This document shows positions 1 to 8,841 of a DNA stretch of 64,000 nt, piece by piece. Position 1 is the stretch's first letter. Each line of letters starts with the position of its first letter. The position numbers and the translations under genes were made by a program. The notes under the pieces are model-generated. The model worked only from the letters and a program-made list of their open reading frames with translations, ran no database searches and was not told the origin of the DNA. This DNA is from Streptomyces reniochalinae (lineage in GTDB: Bacteria; Actinomycetota; Actinomycetes; Streptomycetales; Streptomycetaceae): positions 558,001 to 622,000 of the forward strand of contig NZ_QOIM01000042.1 in NCBI RefSeq assembly GCF_003323735.1, written 5' to 3'.

Positions 1-433
1 TCAGGACCTGGTGCTGCCACGTCCGCGTGACCAGGTGAGCCGGGTTGACCGCCTTCGCAGCCGCCAGGAGTTCACGGCCGTCTCGGCGGACGGCGTTGAG
101 CGGCCGAGTGAGCTGCGCCGCCATCTGGGCCGCGCTCATCCCCTGGGCGATGAAGGGCACGAGGGCGCGCTGCTCGGGAGTCAGGAGCAGTTGCTCAGGC
201 GGCAACGGCATCGGCTGGGTGATGGCGTTGACGGCGTAGCCGGTCGCGATCGCGGACTCGGTACTGCGGGCGCCGAACAGCTTGGACTTCGCCAGGTCGA
301 GGTAGCCCCGGGCCGTACCCTCCCGAAGCCGGAGCCGGCTTGCGACCTCTCCGAGGGTGTTTCCCTCTGCTAAGCCTGCGAGGACCTGCCGTTCCCGGGG
401 TGCGAGCTGGGGCCTGGCGACAGAAATGGTCAC
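1..433 (-). CDS. LuxR-type helix-turn-helix protein (3' end outside window)
   Basis: A GTG-started frame runs off the left edge. An AAGGAG ribosome site sits 7 bases upstream of the GTG. The first ~65 residues contain a GerE/LuxR-like HTH (LAPRERQVLAGLAEGNTLGE, then a recognition helix ending near STESAIATGY). A second, weaker HTH-like block follows (LTPEQRALVPFIAQGMSAAQ). There is no receiver domain. It is last in a minus-strand cluster after DUF6415 and the RsbW-like ATPase, so a regulatory role is inferred. Its target and full length are unknown. Confidence 0.6.
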   Translation of the reverse strand, partial: MTISVARPQLAPRERQVLAGLAEGNTLGEVASRLRLREGTARGYLDLAKSKLFGARSTESAIATGYAVNAITQPMPLPPEQLLLTPEQRALVPFIAQGMSAAQMAAQLTRPLNAVRRDGRELLAAAKAVNPAHLVTRTWQHQVL

Positions 434-469
434 AGAGGTGCTCCTTGCCGGGAGGAGTGGTGGGGCGTG

Positions 470-967
470 TCACGCGTCGTCTCCCATCAGGTCGAGGACG
501 TCGAGGATCGCGAAGGCGTACCGCCGCAGGTGCGCGACGGCCTGGTCGGGTGGCGGGCGCTCGTCAGCGAGAGCGATCAGGCGCGCGATCTCCCGGGCGG
601 GGCAGACCGCGGTACGGTGCGGTGCGAGCTGCTTCAGCTCGGTCGTCGCGCTGCGGAAGTGGTCGGTGATCCGCGCTGCCTCTGCTGGGTCCATAGGCGG
701 GGCGCTGCCGCGCCGACAACGCCGCGGCAGCGGAAGCCGGAGGCGCACCAAGGCGTCGTCGAGCTTGGGGCGGCGGAGGCTGTCGGGGGCGGGCTGGGCC
801 CGTTCGCCGACGATCTGCTCCAGCACGTCGTAGAGGTCGTCGCCGATGCCTTCCTCCGCCGCCAGCCAGCGGCGCATGGAGGCCAGGTACTTGATCAGCG
901 TCTCGGTATCGGTGGAGTACCGGCGTCGCACCAGCGTGGCGGCGGTGGCGTCGTCTACGGCGGTCAT
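470..967 (-). CDS. DUF6415-type hypothetical protein
   Basis: 165 residues, soluble, mostly helical, with no catalytic motif I recognise. It resembles the DUF6415 family of small streptomycete proteins, whose function is not established. The start is the ATG whose first bases overlap the TGA of the upstream ATPase gene (TGATG), implying translational coupling. The in-frame start 30 bases further upstream is less likely. It lies between an RsbW-like ATPase and a LuxR-type HTH gene, so it may belong to a signalling cassette; this is inference. Confidence 0.6.
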   Translation of the reverse strand: MTAVDDATAATLVRRRYSTDTETLIKYLASMRRWLAAEEGIGDDLYDVLEQIVGERAQPAPDSLRRPKLDDALVRLRLPLPRRCRRGSAPPMDPAEAARITDHFRSATTELKQLAPHRTAVCPAREIARLIALADERPPPDQAVAHLRRYAFAILDVLDLMGDDA

Positions 968-1443
968 CAGGCCCTCCCAGCGAGGCGGAAGGAGCACCAG
1001 GTCGTACGGCCGTCGCGGCTGACGCCCCAGCTCTGCGCGAGGGCAGCGACGAGAAGCAGCCCGCGGCCGGAGAGTTCATCAACGTCGGGGCGGCGCAGTT
1101 GAGCGGGCTCCGGGTTGTCGTCGGTGACCTCGATGCGCACCTCGTCGAGAACGCGCAGCACCCGCGCTTCGACGTCGCCGTTTCCGTGCTCCAGTGCGTT
1201 GGCGAGCAGTTCGGAGACTGCGAGCTGGATGTCCTCGGCTAACTGTTCGGGCAGGTTCCAAGAACGCAGGATGGTGCGAACGGTGCGCCGTATCTCGGGT
1301 ACACGGGCACTGTCCGGTGCGAAGACCACCGCGAAGGCCCGTGAGGTCTGCGGCCGGAGCTCACCGGAGTCTGACGTCCCGGTCTGCGGGCGCTTCGTCC
1401 TGTGCCTCTTCTCCACCGTCTCCGTGAGCACATCCACGCTCAT
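967..1443 (-). CDS. RsbW-like ATP-binding protein (anti-sigma kinase family)
   Basis: 158 residues. The C-terminal ~110 residues form a HATPase_c_2 domain: N-box AVSELLANALEHG near residue 75, the VTDDNP nucleotide motif near 105, and the glycine-rich GRGLLLVAALA near 125. This is the fold of RsbW/SpoIIAB anti-sigma kinases, which are abundant in Streptomyces and often lack a known sigma partner. The start is chosen because AGGAGG lies 6 bases upstream of ATG. It heads a three-gene minus operon and is divergent from the regulator starting at 1636. Confidence 0.85.
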   Translation of the reverse strand: MSVDVLTETVEKRHRTKRPQTGTSDSGELRPQTSRAFAVVFAPDSARVPEIRRTVRTILRSWNLPEQLAEDIQLAVSELLANALEHGNGDVEARVLRVLDEVRIEVTDDNPEPAQLRRPDVDELSGRGLLLVAALAQSWGVSRDGRTTWCSFRLAGRA

Positions 1444-1635
1444 TGGTTCCTCCTCGTCGCGAGGTGAACACACAGAGTTCAAGAGAGGGGGACGCGTTGG
1501 CTAGGACGGGAAGTTGGACTTTTCCAGGACTTGCATGTCTCAGGAGGACTTCTTGTCGGCCTTCTGTTTGCGCACCGTTTCCTACAGCAGACTGAGGCGG
1601 TATCCCGGGAGGGAACCGAATCTGCGGAGGGGGCC

Positions 1636-2982
1636 ATGAACGGCGAGGACCGCACGCTGCTCTGCGAGTTGGCAACTGCGCAGGGCATCAAAGCCCACAG
1701 CAAGTTCAGTGAGGCTTATCGTGCCGCCGCGAGCGACCTGACCCGCCGTGGGGCGGATGTGGCTCCAGCACCGACCCAGCGGCACTTGACCCGCCTTCTC
1801 AAGGTGGGTGCCGTCAAGACGGAGCCCTTCGCGCCGACCGTCCGGGTTCTGGAATACATGTTCCAGCGGCCCATCGCTGAACTGCTGGGCCCGGCCCCTA
1901 TGCCCCAGTCGCCCCCGGTAGACGCCGTTTCGCAGACCCGTGCGCCCAACGAAAGTGAACTGCTGATGACCGCTCAGGACGCCGCTGTACACGCAGGCCA
2001 GGCCGCTTCTCTCCACCTGGACGAGATGAGCCTCGACCAGCTCGACGACGACCTGGTCGTTCTCGCCCGCTCGTACGGAATGACCGCCCCGTCACAGACC
2101 TACGAACGCGCGAAGATACTGCTCCAAGCTGCGCAAAGCATGCTGGAGCGGACGAGCTCACCACAGCAGCACACCCGCCTCTACTATGCGGCAGCGCAAG
2201 CTACGGCGCTGCTCAGTGCAGTCTCCTTCGACCTGGGTGCGATGGCACCCGCGGTCTCTCTCGCGCGTTCCAGCGCGCAGTACGGCAAAACCATCGAAAA
2301 CGGCCCTGTCCAGGCATACGCCCACGGAATGCTCGCCTTCATGGCCTTCTGGGAAGGGCGCCCCACTGGTGCGGTGCGCCTCGCCCGGCAGGCGCTGGAG
2401 TTCGGTGGCTTGGGGGACACTGCACGCCGCCGTCTGCTCGCCATCGAGGCGCGCGCACACGGGCACCTGCGCAACGACCGCGAGGCCCAGCGCGCCATAC
2501 GCCAGGCGGGGGAGCAGGCGGCCGGCGACCGTGACGAGCTCCACGACGATATCGGTGGGGAGTTCGACTTCGACCTCGCTCGCACGGCGATGAGCAACGC
2601 CACCACGAGCTTGCTGCTGCGGGATGGCGAAGCAGCGGAAGCGTCCGCTACCGAAGCCCTCGCCTTGCTGAGCAACCGTCCCGAGAACGAGCAGCCGATC
2701 GTGGTCTCCGGCCCAGCCGCCATCGACCTGGCCCGTGCGCGGCTGATGCGCCGGGAGGTCGAAGGCGCTAGTGAAGCGCTCGCTTCGGTCCTGCAGATTC
2801 CACCGGAGTGGCGCGGTGCGGGCCTACTGGAACGGTTGACCGCAGCCAGGATCGAGCTGACCAGCCCCGCGTTCGAGCGAGCTCCGGCCGCGGTCGACCT
2901 GGCGGAACGCATAGAGGAATTCAGCGCGCTGTCGCCGGCCCGCCGGCTCGGAGCAGTCAGCCCCCTGGCAATCGAAGCCTGA
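1636..2982 (+). CDS. large cytoplasmic regulator with helical-repeat C-terminus
   Basis: 448 residues. The N-terminal ~100 residues look like a Streptomyces-type HTH/DNA-binding region. The remainder is Ala/Leu-rich paired helices of tetratricopeptide type (for example the 245-330 stretch), as in the large XRE-like regulators of this genus. The ATG at 1636 has GGAGGGGG 3-10 bases upstream, so the longer upstream extension is not used. It is divergent from the RsbW-like operon, with ~190 bases between starts that could hold both promoters. The ligand and targets are not evident. Confidence 0.7.
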   Translation: MNGEDRTLLCELATAQGIKAHSKFSEAYRAAASDLTRRGADVAPAPTQRHLTRLLKVGAVKTEPFAPTVRVLEYMFQRPIAELLGPAPMPQSPPVDAVSQTRAPNESELLMTAQDAAVHAGQAASLHLDEMSLDQLDDDLVVLARSYGMTAPSQTYERAKILLQAAQSMLERTSSPQQHTRLYYAAAQATALLSAVSFDLGAMAPAVSLARSSAQYGKTIENGPVQAYAHGMLAFMAFWEGRPTGAVRLARQALEFGGLGDTARRRLLAIEARAHGHLRNDREAQRAIRQAGEQAAGDRDELHDDIGGEFDFDLARTAMSNATTSLLLRDGEAAEASATEALALLSNRPENEQPIVVSGPAAIDLARARLMRREVEGASEALASVLQIPPEWRGAGLLERLTAARIELTSPAFERAPAAVDLAERIEEFSALSPARRLGAVSPLAIEA

Positions 2983-2987
2983 CCGTT

Positions 2988-4019
2988 CTAGCGGCCGAGC
3001 GCGGCGAGGATCGCTCGTTCCTTCTCGGGCGAGATACCGTGCTCGGCCCATCGCGGGTGTTCCACCGGCGTGCCACCTTCTGTCATCCATGACCAGGTGT
3101 CCGCGACCGTGTCCGCCAGCGGTCTACAGACCAGCCCAGCAGCCTGCGCGCGCGTCGAGTCGATCCGCCATACGCCGGCATGCGTGCGCCACAGCGGCAG
3201 CTCCGTCCACTGCCTCACCTCGTGGTCCAGGAGCAGCTTGTCGGAAGCCCAGATGAGCTGTGCGTGTCCGCCCGTGGCCAAGACGCACGCTGTCAGCAGA
3301 TCGCTCATAGTCGCCTGGGCGACTGGCGCGACGCAGTTGTAGGCGCCTCCACTGTCGGCAGCCGCCTGGTCGAGAGCAAACGCAGCCACATCCCGCACGT
3401 CGATCGGCTGGATGGTCCTCTCTGGCGCCCCGGGAGCCAGCATGCGACCACCGCGGGAAGTACGGCGCAACCACCAGGGAAGCCGTCCGACGTACTCACG
3501 TGGTCCCAGGATGACACCCGGGCGCAGAACGCTCGTTCTCCCGGGGCCGTAGACGGTGGTAACTGCCCGCTCGGCGCCCGCTTTCTGCCGACCGTAATGC
3601 CAGTCGGGGCCTGTCCAGCCTTCCGGGAGGCGGCCGTAATCGGCATCGGCGTCCGGAGGGCCGTCCAGCAGCTCAGAGTCTTCCGTCAACGGCTCGTTTG
3701 GCCAACCGCGATAGGCGTTCACTGTGCTGATGTAGACGTACCGCCTGGCGACTCGTTCCAGGACCCGGGCCCCTGCAAGGACATCGCGTGGGGCCAACTC
3801 GGACGCGGACGTGTCCACGACGGCGTCCCAGGGCCCTGCGGAAGCAAGCCGTTCGAGATCTGCGGCAATGGTCCGATCACCATGCACCGGGCTGGCGCCA
3901 TCCGGGACCGCTCCGGACTTGCCGCGGTTGAAAACGTGCACCTCCCACCCTCGGCTCAGAGCGTCGTGTGCGACCGCGTGCCCGAGGAACCATCCACCGC
4001 CCAGCACAAGAAGTCTCAT
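2988..4019 (-). CDS. NAD-dependent epimerase/dehydratase family reductase
   Basis: 343 residues, an extended short-chain dehydrogenase. The N-terminal nucleotide-binding loop LVLGGGWFLGHA is at residues 3-14, and the YxxxK pair occurs in YGRQKAGAE. The family includes sugar epimerases and isoflavone-reductase-like enzymes; the substrate is not predictable. The gene is convergent with the regulator ending at 2982, only 5 bases apart, and monocistronic. ATG is the natural start (MRLLVLGGG). Confidence 0.85.
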   Translation of the reverse strand: MRLLVLGGGWFLGHAVAHDALSRGWEVHVFNRGKSGAVPDGASPVHGDRTIAADLERLASAGPWDAVVDTSASELAPRDVLAGARVLERVARRYVYISTVNAYRGWPNEPLTEDSELLDGPPDADADYGRLPEGWTGPDWHYGRQKAGAERAVTTVYGPGRTSVLRPGVILGPREYVGRLPWWLRRTSRGGRMLAPGAPERTIQPIDVRDVAAFALDQAAADSGGAYNCVAPVAQATMSDLLTACVLATGGHAQLIWASDKLLLDHEVRQWTELPLWRTHAGVWRIDSTRAQAAGLVCRPLADTVADTWSWMTEGGTPVEHPRWAEHGISPEKERAILAALGR

Positions 4020-4438
4020 GCCTGCGATCCTGCCCGAACGGTCACCCGATCAGCCAGAGCCCCGCGGCGGCTTGCCTGTGCGGCCTTCGGCCGGTGCCCG
4101 GGCAGGGGGCGTCACGCCGACAGCTTGGCCGGTCTCGTCATCACCCCATTCCTGGTGGTGCGCTGAGGAGACACACTGTGCTGCGGAGTGCAGGACACGT
4201 GGCGGGCCACGAGGTCATTGCGGCCATCGCCTTGCGAGCGCTGGGGAGGAACTGTGCCTGCCGCACCAGCTGGTACCACTGGGTTCGGCCCGGAGCGTTC
4301 GGTGGTGCAGATGGCCGCCGCGCTGACGGGTTGGGTGCCAGGCCTCGGCCGGCGTCTGGCCGGGGCCCGGAAGTGCCTCAGTCAGCCCGACAGTTCGACT
4401 GCCAGAAACGGTCGGTTGAGTCGTCTGCGGCGTGGCGA
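4020..4438. other. gap with no convincing gene
   Basis: About 420 bases between the epimerase start and the end of the LitR-like gene. Short frames on both strands have no family signature or ribosome site. It probably carries the epimerase promoter. No strong hairpin or repeat is seen. Confidence 0.5.
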
Positions 4439-5338
4439 TCAGATGCCGGTGAGGACGTCGAGGGTTTGAGGCAAGGTCTGGAGCACGGATGCGGCGTGTC
4501 CGGTGCAAGGGGAGCAGGGCCATCCTGGTCCCGCCGGGTAGACCGGTGCGCTCGCGCTGCTGGCAGCGTCTTGCAGCATGCCGGTGTCGGCTGTGGCCGG
4601 GTCGCGTGCCCACAGCACGGTGGCGTGTGGCTGGGTACGGGAGATGGCTTCGATCAGGTAGCGGGAAGGGAGGCTGCCGAGCAGGACGCTGGTGTAGCTG
4701 CGGTCTGCCAGGGCGGCAGCCAAGGCGGTCAGGGGCAGAGTGTGCTGTTCGTCGGAGGTGGCTGCCAGCAGCACGAGCGGGGCCTGTGCTGACGGGTTCG
4801 GGGCGTGGGCTTGGGCGTGCTGGCGCAGGGCGGCTTCGAGGAGGCCGCTGGTCATGTGCTCGGTCTCGACTCCGCAGCCGGTCTTCTCCCAGTGCTCGCC
4901 GATCGCCACCAGAGCGGGGGCGAAGACGGTCGTCCACGCCAGCGCGGCGCCCTGGCGGGCGAGCGCGGCTGCGGCCAGGCGTGTGACGGCTTCGGGGTCG
5001 AAGGCGTCCATCGCCGCGCGCAGATCCTGTGCGCTGACCGGCACGGACCCTGTGGAGTCCGGCGGGGGGCCGGCCGAGACTGCGCGGGCTGCCTGGGCGG
5101 CGGCGACGCCTTGGCGGACAAGATGGAGCATGCGATCCAGCCGCTGTAGGTCTTCCAGCGAGTAGCGCCGGTGGCCACCGGGGGTACGGCCGGAGGGCTC
5201 CAGGCCATAGCGGGTCCCCCAGGCGCGCAGGGTCGCCGCTTTGGTCTGTAGCCGCTGGGCCGCGACACCCACCGAGAACAGGCTCACCTCCGCCTCGGGC
5301 GTTGCCGAGGTCCGACAGGGTGTCGCGTGCGTGCTCAT
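4439..5338 (-). CDS. litR: LitR/CarH-like MerR regulator with B12-binding domain
   Basis: About 299 residues. A MerR winged helix (residues 20-60, ending TPGGHRRYS) is followed by a cobalamin-binding region. The light-sensing signature W-x9-EH is intact (W150...E160-H161), and SDEQH (195-199) matches the ExH cobalt-ligand motif of CarH/LitR. Members use adenosylcobalamin as a light sensor: they repress carotenoid genes in the dark and release DNA on illumination. Position beside crtE supports the role. The start is uncertain: ATG at 5338, 5347 or 5383, none with a clear ribosome site. No LitS-type sigma factor gene is seen nearby. Confidence 0.85.
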   Translation of the reverse strand: MSTHATPCRTSATPEAEVSLFSVGVAAQRLQTKAATLRAWGTRYGLEPSGRTPGGHRRYSLEDLQRLDRMLHLVRQGVAAAQAARAVSAGPPPDSTGSVPVSAQDLRAAMDAFDPEAVTRLAAAALARQGAALAWTTVFAPALVAIGEHWEKTGCGVETEHMTSGLLEAALRQHAQAHAPNPSAQAPLVLLAATSDEQHTLPLTALAAALADRSYTSVLLGSLPSRYLIEAISRTQPHATVLWARDPATADTGMLQDAASSASAPVYPAGPGWPCSPCTGHAASVLQTLPQTLDVLTGI

Positions 5339-5477
5339 GCGCGCCATATTCCGGCGACCGGGCCGCACGTCGCAACATCGCAAGGCACGAACGGGTGCAT
5401 AAGTTCTGTCGAGGTTTGCCGCTTTCGGGGGCGGGTTACTCGTCGTGTCGTCCGGTCACAACGGAGAAAGGGACGGC

Positions 5478-5717
5478 ATGATCGTCAAGAAACTGCATGA
5501 AGCAGGACTACGCAGCGAGCACGCCTACTTGGGAGCGTTCGCGTCGATCGGCGCCTCCTTCGTCACCTGGCTGACCTCCAACAAGGCCGAGCACGCCGGT
5601 ATGGACCGCGCGGACCGTTGGGGCATCTTCGTCGGCGAGTGGGCCCCGACCTTCTTCGCTCTTGGGCTGGCACTGTCCCAGTACGAACGCAGCGAGGGCA
5701 CCTTGTCCTCCCAGTGA
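5478..5717 (+). CDS. small conserved protein, paralogue of the gene at 28468
   Basis: 79 residues starting MIVKKLHEAG, with a purine-rich ribosome site (GGAGAAAGGGA). A central weakly hydrophobic helix (AYLGAFASIGASFVTW) is followed by a conserved ADRWGIFVGEWAPTFFALG block that could be a second membrane-associated helix. The protein at 28468-28683 is clearly homologous along its whole length. It sits between litR and crtE, so it may be light-induced with the carotenoid genes. The function is unknown; both copies flank the carotenoid locus. Confidence 0.8.
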   Translation: MIVKKLHEAGLRSEHAYLGAFASIGASFVTWLTSNKAEHAGMDRADRWGIFVGEWAPTFFALGLALSQYERSEGTLSSQ

Positions 5718-5835
5718 TCGCGCAACGGCCACCGCACCACTGCGGTCGTCGTCTGGCTGGAGCTGCCGGACGGCACGGATGAGTGACCTCGTCAGCGCAG
5801 GTGTTGCACATGTCGGCGAAACCGAAGGGAGTGCG

Positions 5836-7038
5836 ATGCGGCACGACGGCCCGGTCCGGACCGCACCACCGCTGCCGGACACACGCATCACCCCGGCCTG
5901 CGAGGCGGACGAGGCGCCGCCGGGCTCCTGCGCGCGGAGCGTCGCCGCACGTGTCGAACGTGTCCTCGACACCCATTTGGCGCAACGCCGCACGGAAAGC
6001 GCCGTGCTGACTGCCGCGTTCGCCGACGAAGTCGTCCACCATCTCACCCGGCTCGTCCTGGGAGGCGGGAAGCGGCTGAGGCCGGCGTTCCTGTGGTGTG
6101 GTTGGCACGCGGCAGGAGCAGCCGACGTCTCGGAAGACGCCGTGCTGGAGATCGGTGCGGCGCTGGAGTTGCTGCAGGGCTGCGCGCTCATCCACGACGA
6201 CCTCATGGACTCCGCGACGAGTCGTCGGGGCCGGCCCGCCCTGCACGTCGCTTTTCAGGCCGTGCATCGCAGCCGAGGCGCAAGTGGCTCGGCCGAGGCG
6301 TTTGGATACTCGGCTGCTCTGCTGGCTGGTGACCTGGCACTGGCATGGGCACAGGACTTGTGGGAGCAGACGGACCTGCCGCAGCACTCTCGGCAGCGGA
6401 CGCGTCGCTTGTGGCAGGCGATGCGCACCGAAATGGTCGCTGGACAGTACCTTGACCTGCGTTCTCAGGCTGACGGCGCAAGCTGCCCGGACGAGGCGCT
6501 GCGCACTGCCTACCTTAAGTCCGGCCTGTACACGGTGCAGCGCCCGTTGTTGCTGGGTGCCACGCTCGGCGGAGCATCCGCTGACCTCAGCGCGGGGCTG
6601 GAACGGGTCGGCCGGTGCGCCGGACTGGCCTTCCATCTGGCAGACGACTTGGCCGATCTTTTTGGGGATGAACAGCAGTTGGGCAGGCGGACAGGGGAGG
6701 ACGTCCGGCAGGGCAAGCCGACCTACTTGATGACCGTGGCGTTGGAGGCCGCCAGCCGCGGCGGTCACCGCACAGCGCAGCAAGTCCTGACCCGCGCACA
6801 AGGGAATCCCGAGTTGAGCGAGGACGGACTCGACGAGGTCCGCGCAGCGGTGACGCAGGTAGGTGCCCGCGGCCACGTCGAAAAACTGGTCCGCGAGCTG
6901 GCGGACGAAGCCCGGGAGGCGGTCGCCGAGTCGGCCATGCCCCGGGCGGCAGCCGACAGCCTCACCGCGCTGGTCGGCGCCACCCTTCGTGCGGCTCCGC
7001 CCCGACACGCGAGCGCCGAGGGGGTAGATCCGGTATGA
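5836..7038 (+). CDS. crtE: geranylgeranyl diphosphate synthase (polyprenyl synthase)
   Basis: 400 residues of the trans-isoprenyl diphosphate synthase fold. Both aspartate-rich magnesium sites are present: DDLMD at 121-125 followed by SRRGRP, and DDLAD at 270-274. It condenses isopentenyl diphosphate to make the C20 carotenoid precursor. The start is ATG at 5836 preceded by AAGGGAG; an ATG at 5779 lacks such a site. Its stop overlaps the crtI start by four bases (ATGA), as expected in a crtE-crtI operon, but crtI is truncated here. Confidence 0.92.
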   Translation: MRHDGPVRTAPPLPDTRITPACEADEAPPGSCARSVAARVERVLDTHLAQRRTESAVLTAAFADEVVHHLTRLVLGGGKRLRPAFLWCGWHAAGAADVSEDAVLEIGAALELLQGCALIHDDLMDSATSRRGRPALHVAFQAVHRSRGASGSAEAFGYSAALLAGDLALAWAQDLWEQTDLPQHSRQRTRRLWQAMRTEMVAGQYLDLRSQADGASCPDEALRTAYLKSGLYTVQRPLLLGATLGGASADLSAGLERVGRCAGLAFHLADDLADLFGDEQQLGRRTGEDVRQGKPTYLMTVALEAASRGGHRTAQQVLTRAQGNPELSEDGLDEVRAAVTQVGARGHVEKLVRELADEAREAVAESAMPRAAADSLTALVGATLRAAPPRHASAEGVDPV

Positions 7039-7240
7039 AGGCAGTGCGTGGCCCCAGCGACCATGTCGTTGTGGTGGGAGCCGGTTTGTCGGGCCTGTCG
7101 GCAGCGCTGCATCTGCTGGGGGAGGGGCGGTCGGTGACCGTCGTGGAAGCGGCACAGGCCCCCGGCGGCCGGGCCGGTCTCGACGACATGTCCGGCTACC
7201 GCATCGATACGGGGCCCACGGTGCTGACACCTCCCGACCA
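7035..7240 (+). pseudogene. crtI: phytoene desaturase, N-terminal remnant
   Basis: The first ~68 codons encode a typical CrtI dinucleotide-binding region (VVVVGAGLSGLSAALHLL, then the APGGRAG motif and IDTGPTVLT). Similarity stops abruptly near 7235, where a MPD motif would continue, and the frame then runs through unrelated residues to 7478. A functional CrtI needs ~500 residues. Phytoene synthase (crtB), which normally follows, is absent. The 7241-7495 stretch has no recognisable gene, and the junction marks the left edge of foreign or rearranged DNA. Confidence 0.85.
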
Positions 7241-7495
7241 GCGCAGACGCATGCCGAGAGCGGAGATACGTACCCCTCTGGTCCATGTGCGCGCGCCTTA
7301 CCAGCGAAAACGAGTTGCGGAAACCCGTTTCGGCTGTGAAAGCCTCCCGGGCTTGGGCGGCGCGTGTCCGGGTACCGCAGGAGATGGGCTTCTCGGCACG
7401 CACTTCGCCGCAAGCAGAACAACGTACGGAGAAAAGAAGCCGCCGACCTGGACACTTACTTCCGTGACCGGGCAATAGGGCGGTGCGAATGGGAG

Positions 7496-8749
7496 ATGTT
7501 TTTGAGCACGCAGGAAGACCCGGCAGAAGCGGGCAACGGTCGCGGAGACGATGCAAAAGCCGTTCTCGGACTGGTCGCTGACCCTGGCCTGTCGGCTGAG
7601 CTCGTGGATGCGATCGGGCAGGAGCTGCCTGCTCTCCTCGCGGAGCGGGAGGATGGCCCGGAGCGCTGGCGGGTGGAGACCTCGTCGCAGCTGCTGCCTT
7701 TGGACGAGGAAGGTGCGTTGCCGCTACTCGACATCGGGCGTCGTCAGCGCGAGGAGCAAGGCTGGGACGTCACTGTCCTGCTGACTGAGCTGCCGCGCCG
7801 TGCTGGTCGGCAGCCGATTGTCGCCGACTGTCATCCTGAGGCCGGGGTGGGGCTGGTGTCGTTGCCCGCGTTGGGGGCGTTTCGGGTGCGTCGCCGGGCG
7901 CGCGACACGATCGCGTATCTGGTGGCCGCGCATCTCGGGAACGCGGGCGGTGCTCGATCCGCGGCCGAGGAGTCAGGTGGGGAGCGGAAGTCTCCTGGGC
8001 CCGCGCTGGGGTTCTCCTACGAGATCATCAGCGATCGGGAAGAGAGGCGCGCCGACATCGAGGAGGACGGCAGCGAGGATTCCGACGTTCAGCTCGGTAC
8101 CCAGGGGGAATCCCTGCATCTTGTGCTGACGGGGGCGCGCGGGAAGCTGCGGCTGTTGACCGGGATGGTGAGGGCGAACCGTCCATGGCGTCTGGTCCCG
8201 AGCCTCTCGCCGGCGTTGGCGGGCGCTGCTGCCGGTGCCGCGTTCGGCGTGTTCTACTCCAACATCTGGCAGTTGGCAGATGCCTTCAGCACCGCGCGCC
8301 TGATCCTGGTCAACGCGGCCGCGGTGCTCGCGATGATCGTCTGGCTGATCTTCGACAACGGCCTGTGGGAGAGCCCGAGAAACCGTCGCCTGCGGTCCGA
8401 ATCGGCGTTGTACAACTCGGTGACGACGCTGACCGTGTCTTTCGGTGTCTTCTGTATGTACCTGTTGCTGTACGCCGTCACGCTGCTTGCCGCGTTCGTA
8501 GCCATCCCGACCGGCTACCTCGCCACCACGCTCCGGCACGGCGCCGGCATTCCCGACCTCGCGACCATCGCGTGGCTGTCCGCGTCCATGGGAACGATCG
8601 CAGGTGCTCTGGGATCCGGTCTCGCGGGTGAGGACGCCGTGCGCCGGGCCGCCTACAGCGAACGAGAGCTTGAGCGTCAGGCGCAGCGCGACAAGGAAGA
8701 GCAGCGCACCGACCGCGAGGCGACACGCGCTGAAGAGCACGAGAGCTGA
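7496..8749 (+). CDS. membrane protein, unknown function, about four transmembrane segments
   Basis: About 417 residues. The N-terminal ~225 residues are soluble and acidic. Roughly four hydrophobic segments follow (AGAAAGAAFGVFY, LVNAAAVLAMIVWLIF, a long pair beginning VSFGVFCMYLLLY, and one around IAWLSASMGTIAGALG), then a charged tail rich in Glu and Arg. The start is ATG 7496 or TTG 7502; GGGAG at 7491 favours TTG by spacing. I do not recognise the family. It lies directly after the crtI break. Confidence 0.65.
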   Translation: MFLSTQEDPAEAGNGRGDDAKAVLGLVADPGLSAELVDAIGQELPALLAEREDGPERWRVETSSQLLPLDEEGALPLLDIGRRQREEQGWDVTVLLTELPRRAGRQPIVADCHPEAGVGLVSLPALGAFRVRRRARDTIAYLVAAHLGNAGGARSAAEESGGERKSPGPALGFSYEIISDREERRADIEEDGSEDSDVQLGTQGESLHLVLTGARGKLRLLTGMVRANRPWRLVPSLSPALAGAAAGAAFGVFYSNIWQLADAFSTARLILVNAAAVLAMIVWLIFDNGLWESPRNRRLRSESALYNSVTTLTVSFGVFCMYLLLYAVTLLAAFVAIPTGYLATTLRHGAGIPDLATIAWLSASMGTIAGALGSGLAGEDAVRRAAYSERELERQAQRDKEEQRTDREATRAEEHES

Positions 8750-8841
8750 GCTCCGGCCACCGTCGTCCGGTGTCCGAGGGGCATCACTGCTGTGACGAGG
8801 GGTTTTTCCATCCCGTCGTCGCGATCCGTATGGTCCCCCTC

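Noticed and set aside
195..473. minus-strand 92-codon frame overlapping the LuxR-type gene
   Set aside because: Overlaps a better frame with a ribosome site and HTH motifs; composition is Arg/Pro-rich.
5563..7455. 630-codon minus-strand open frame opposite crtE
   Set aside because: Shadow of high-GC coding DNA: composition is Arg/Pro/Cys-rich with no motif, and crtE on the plus strand is certain.
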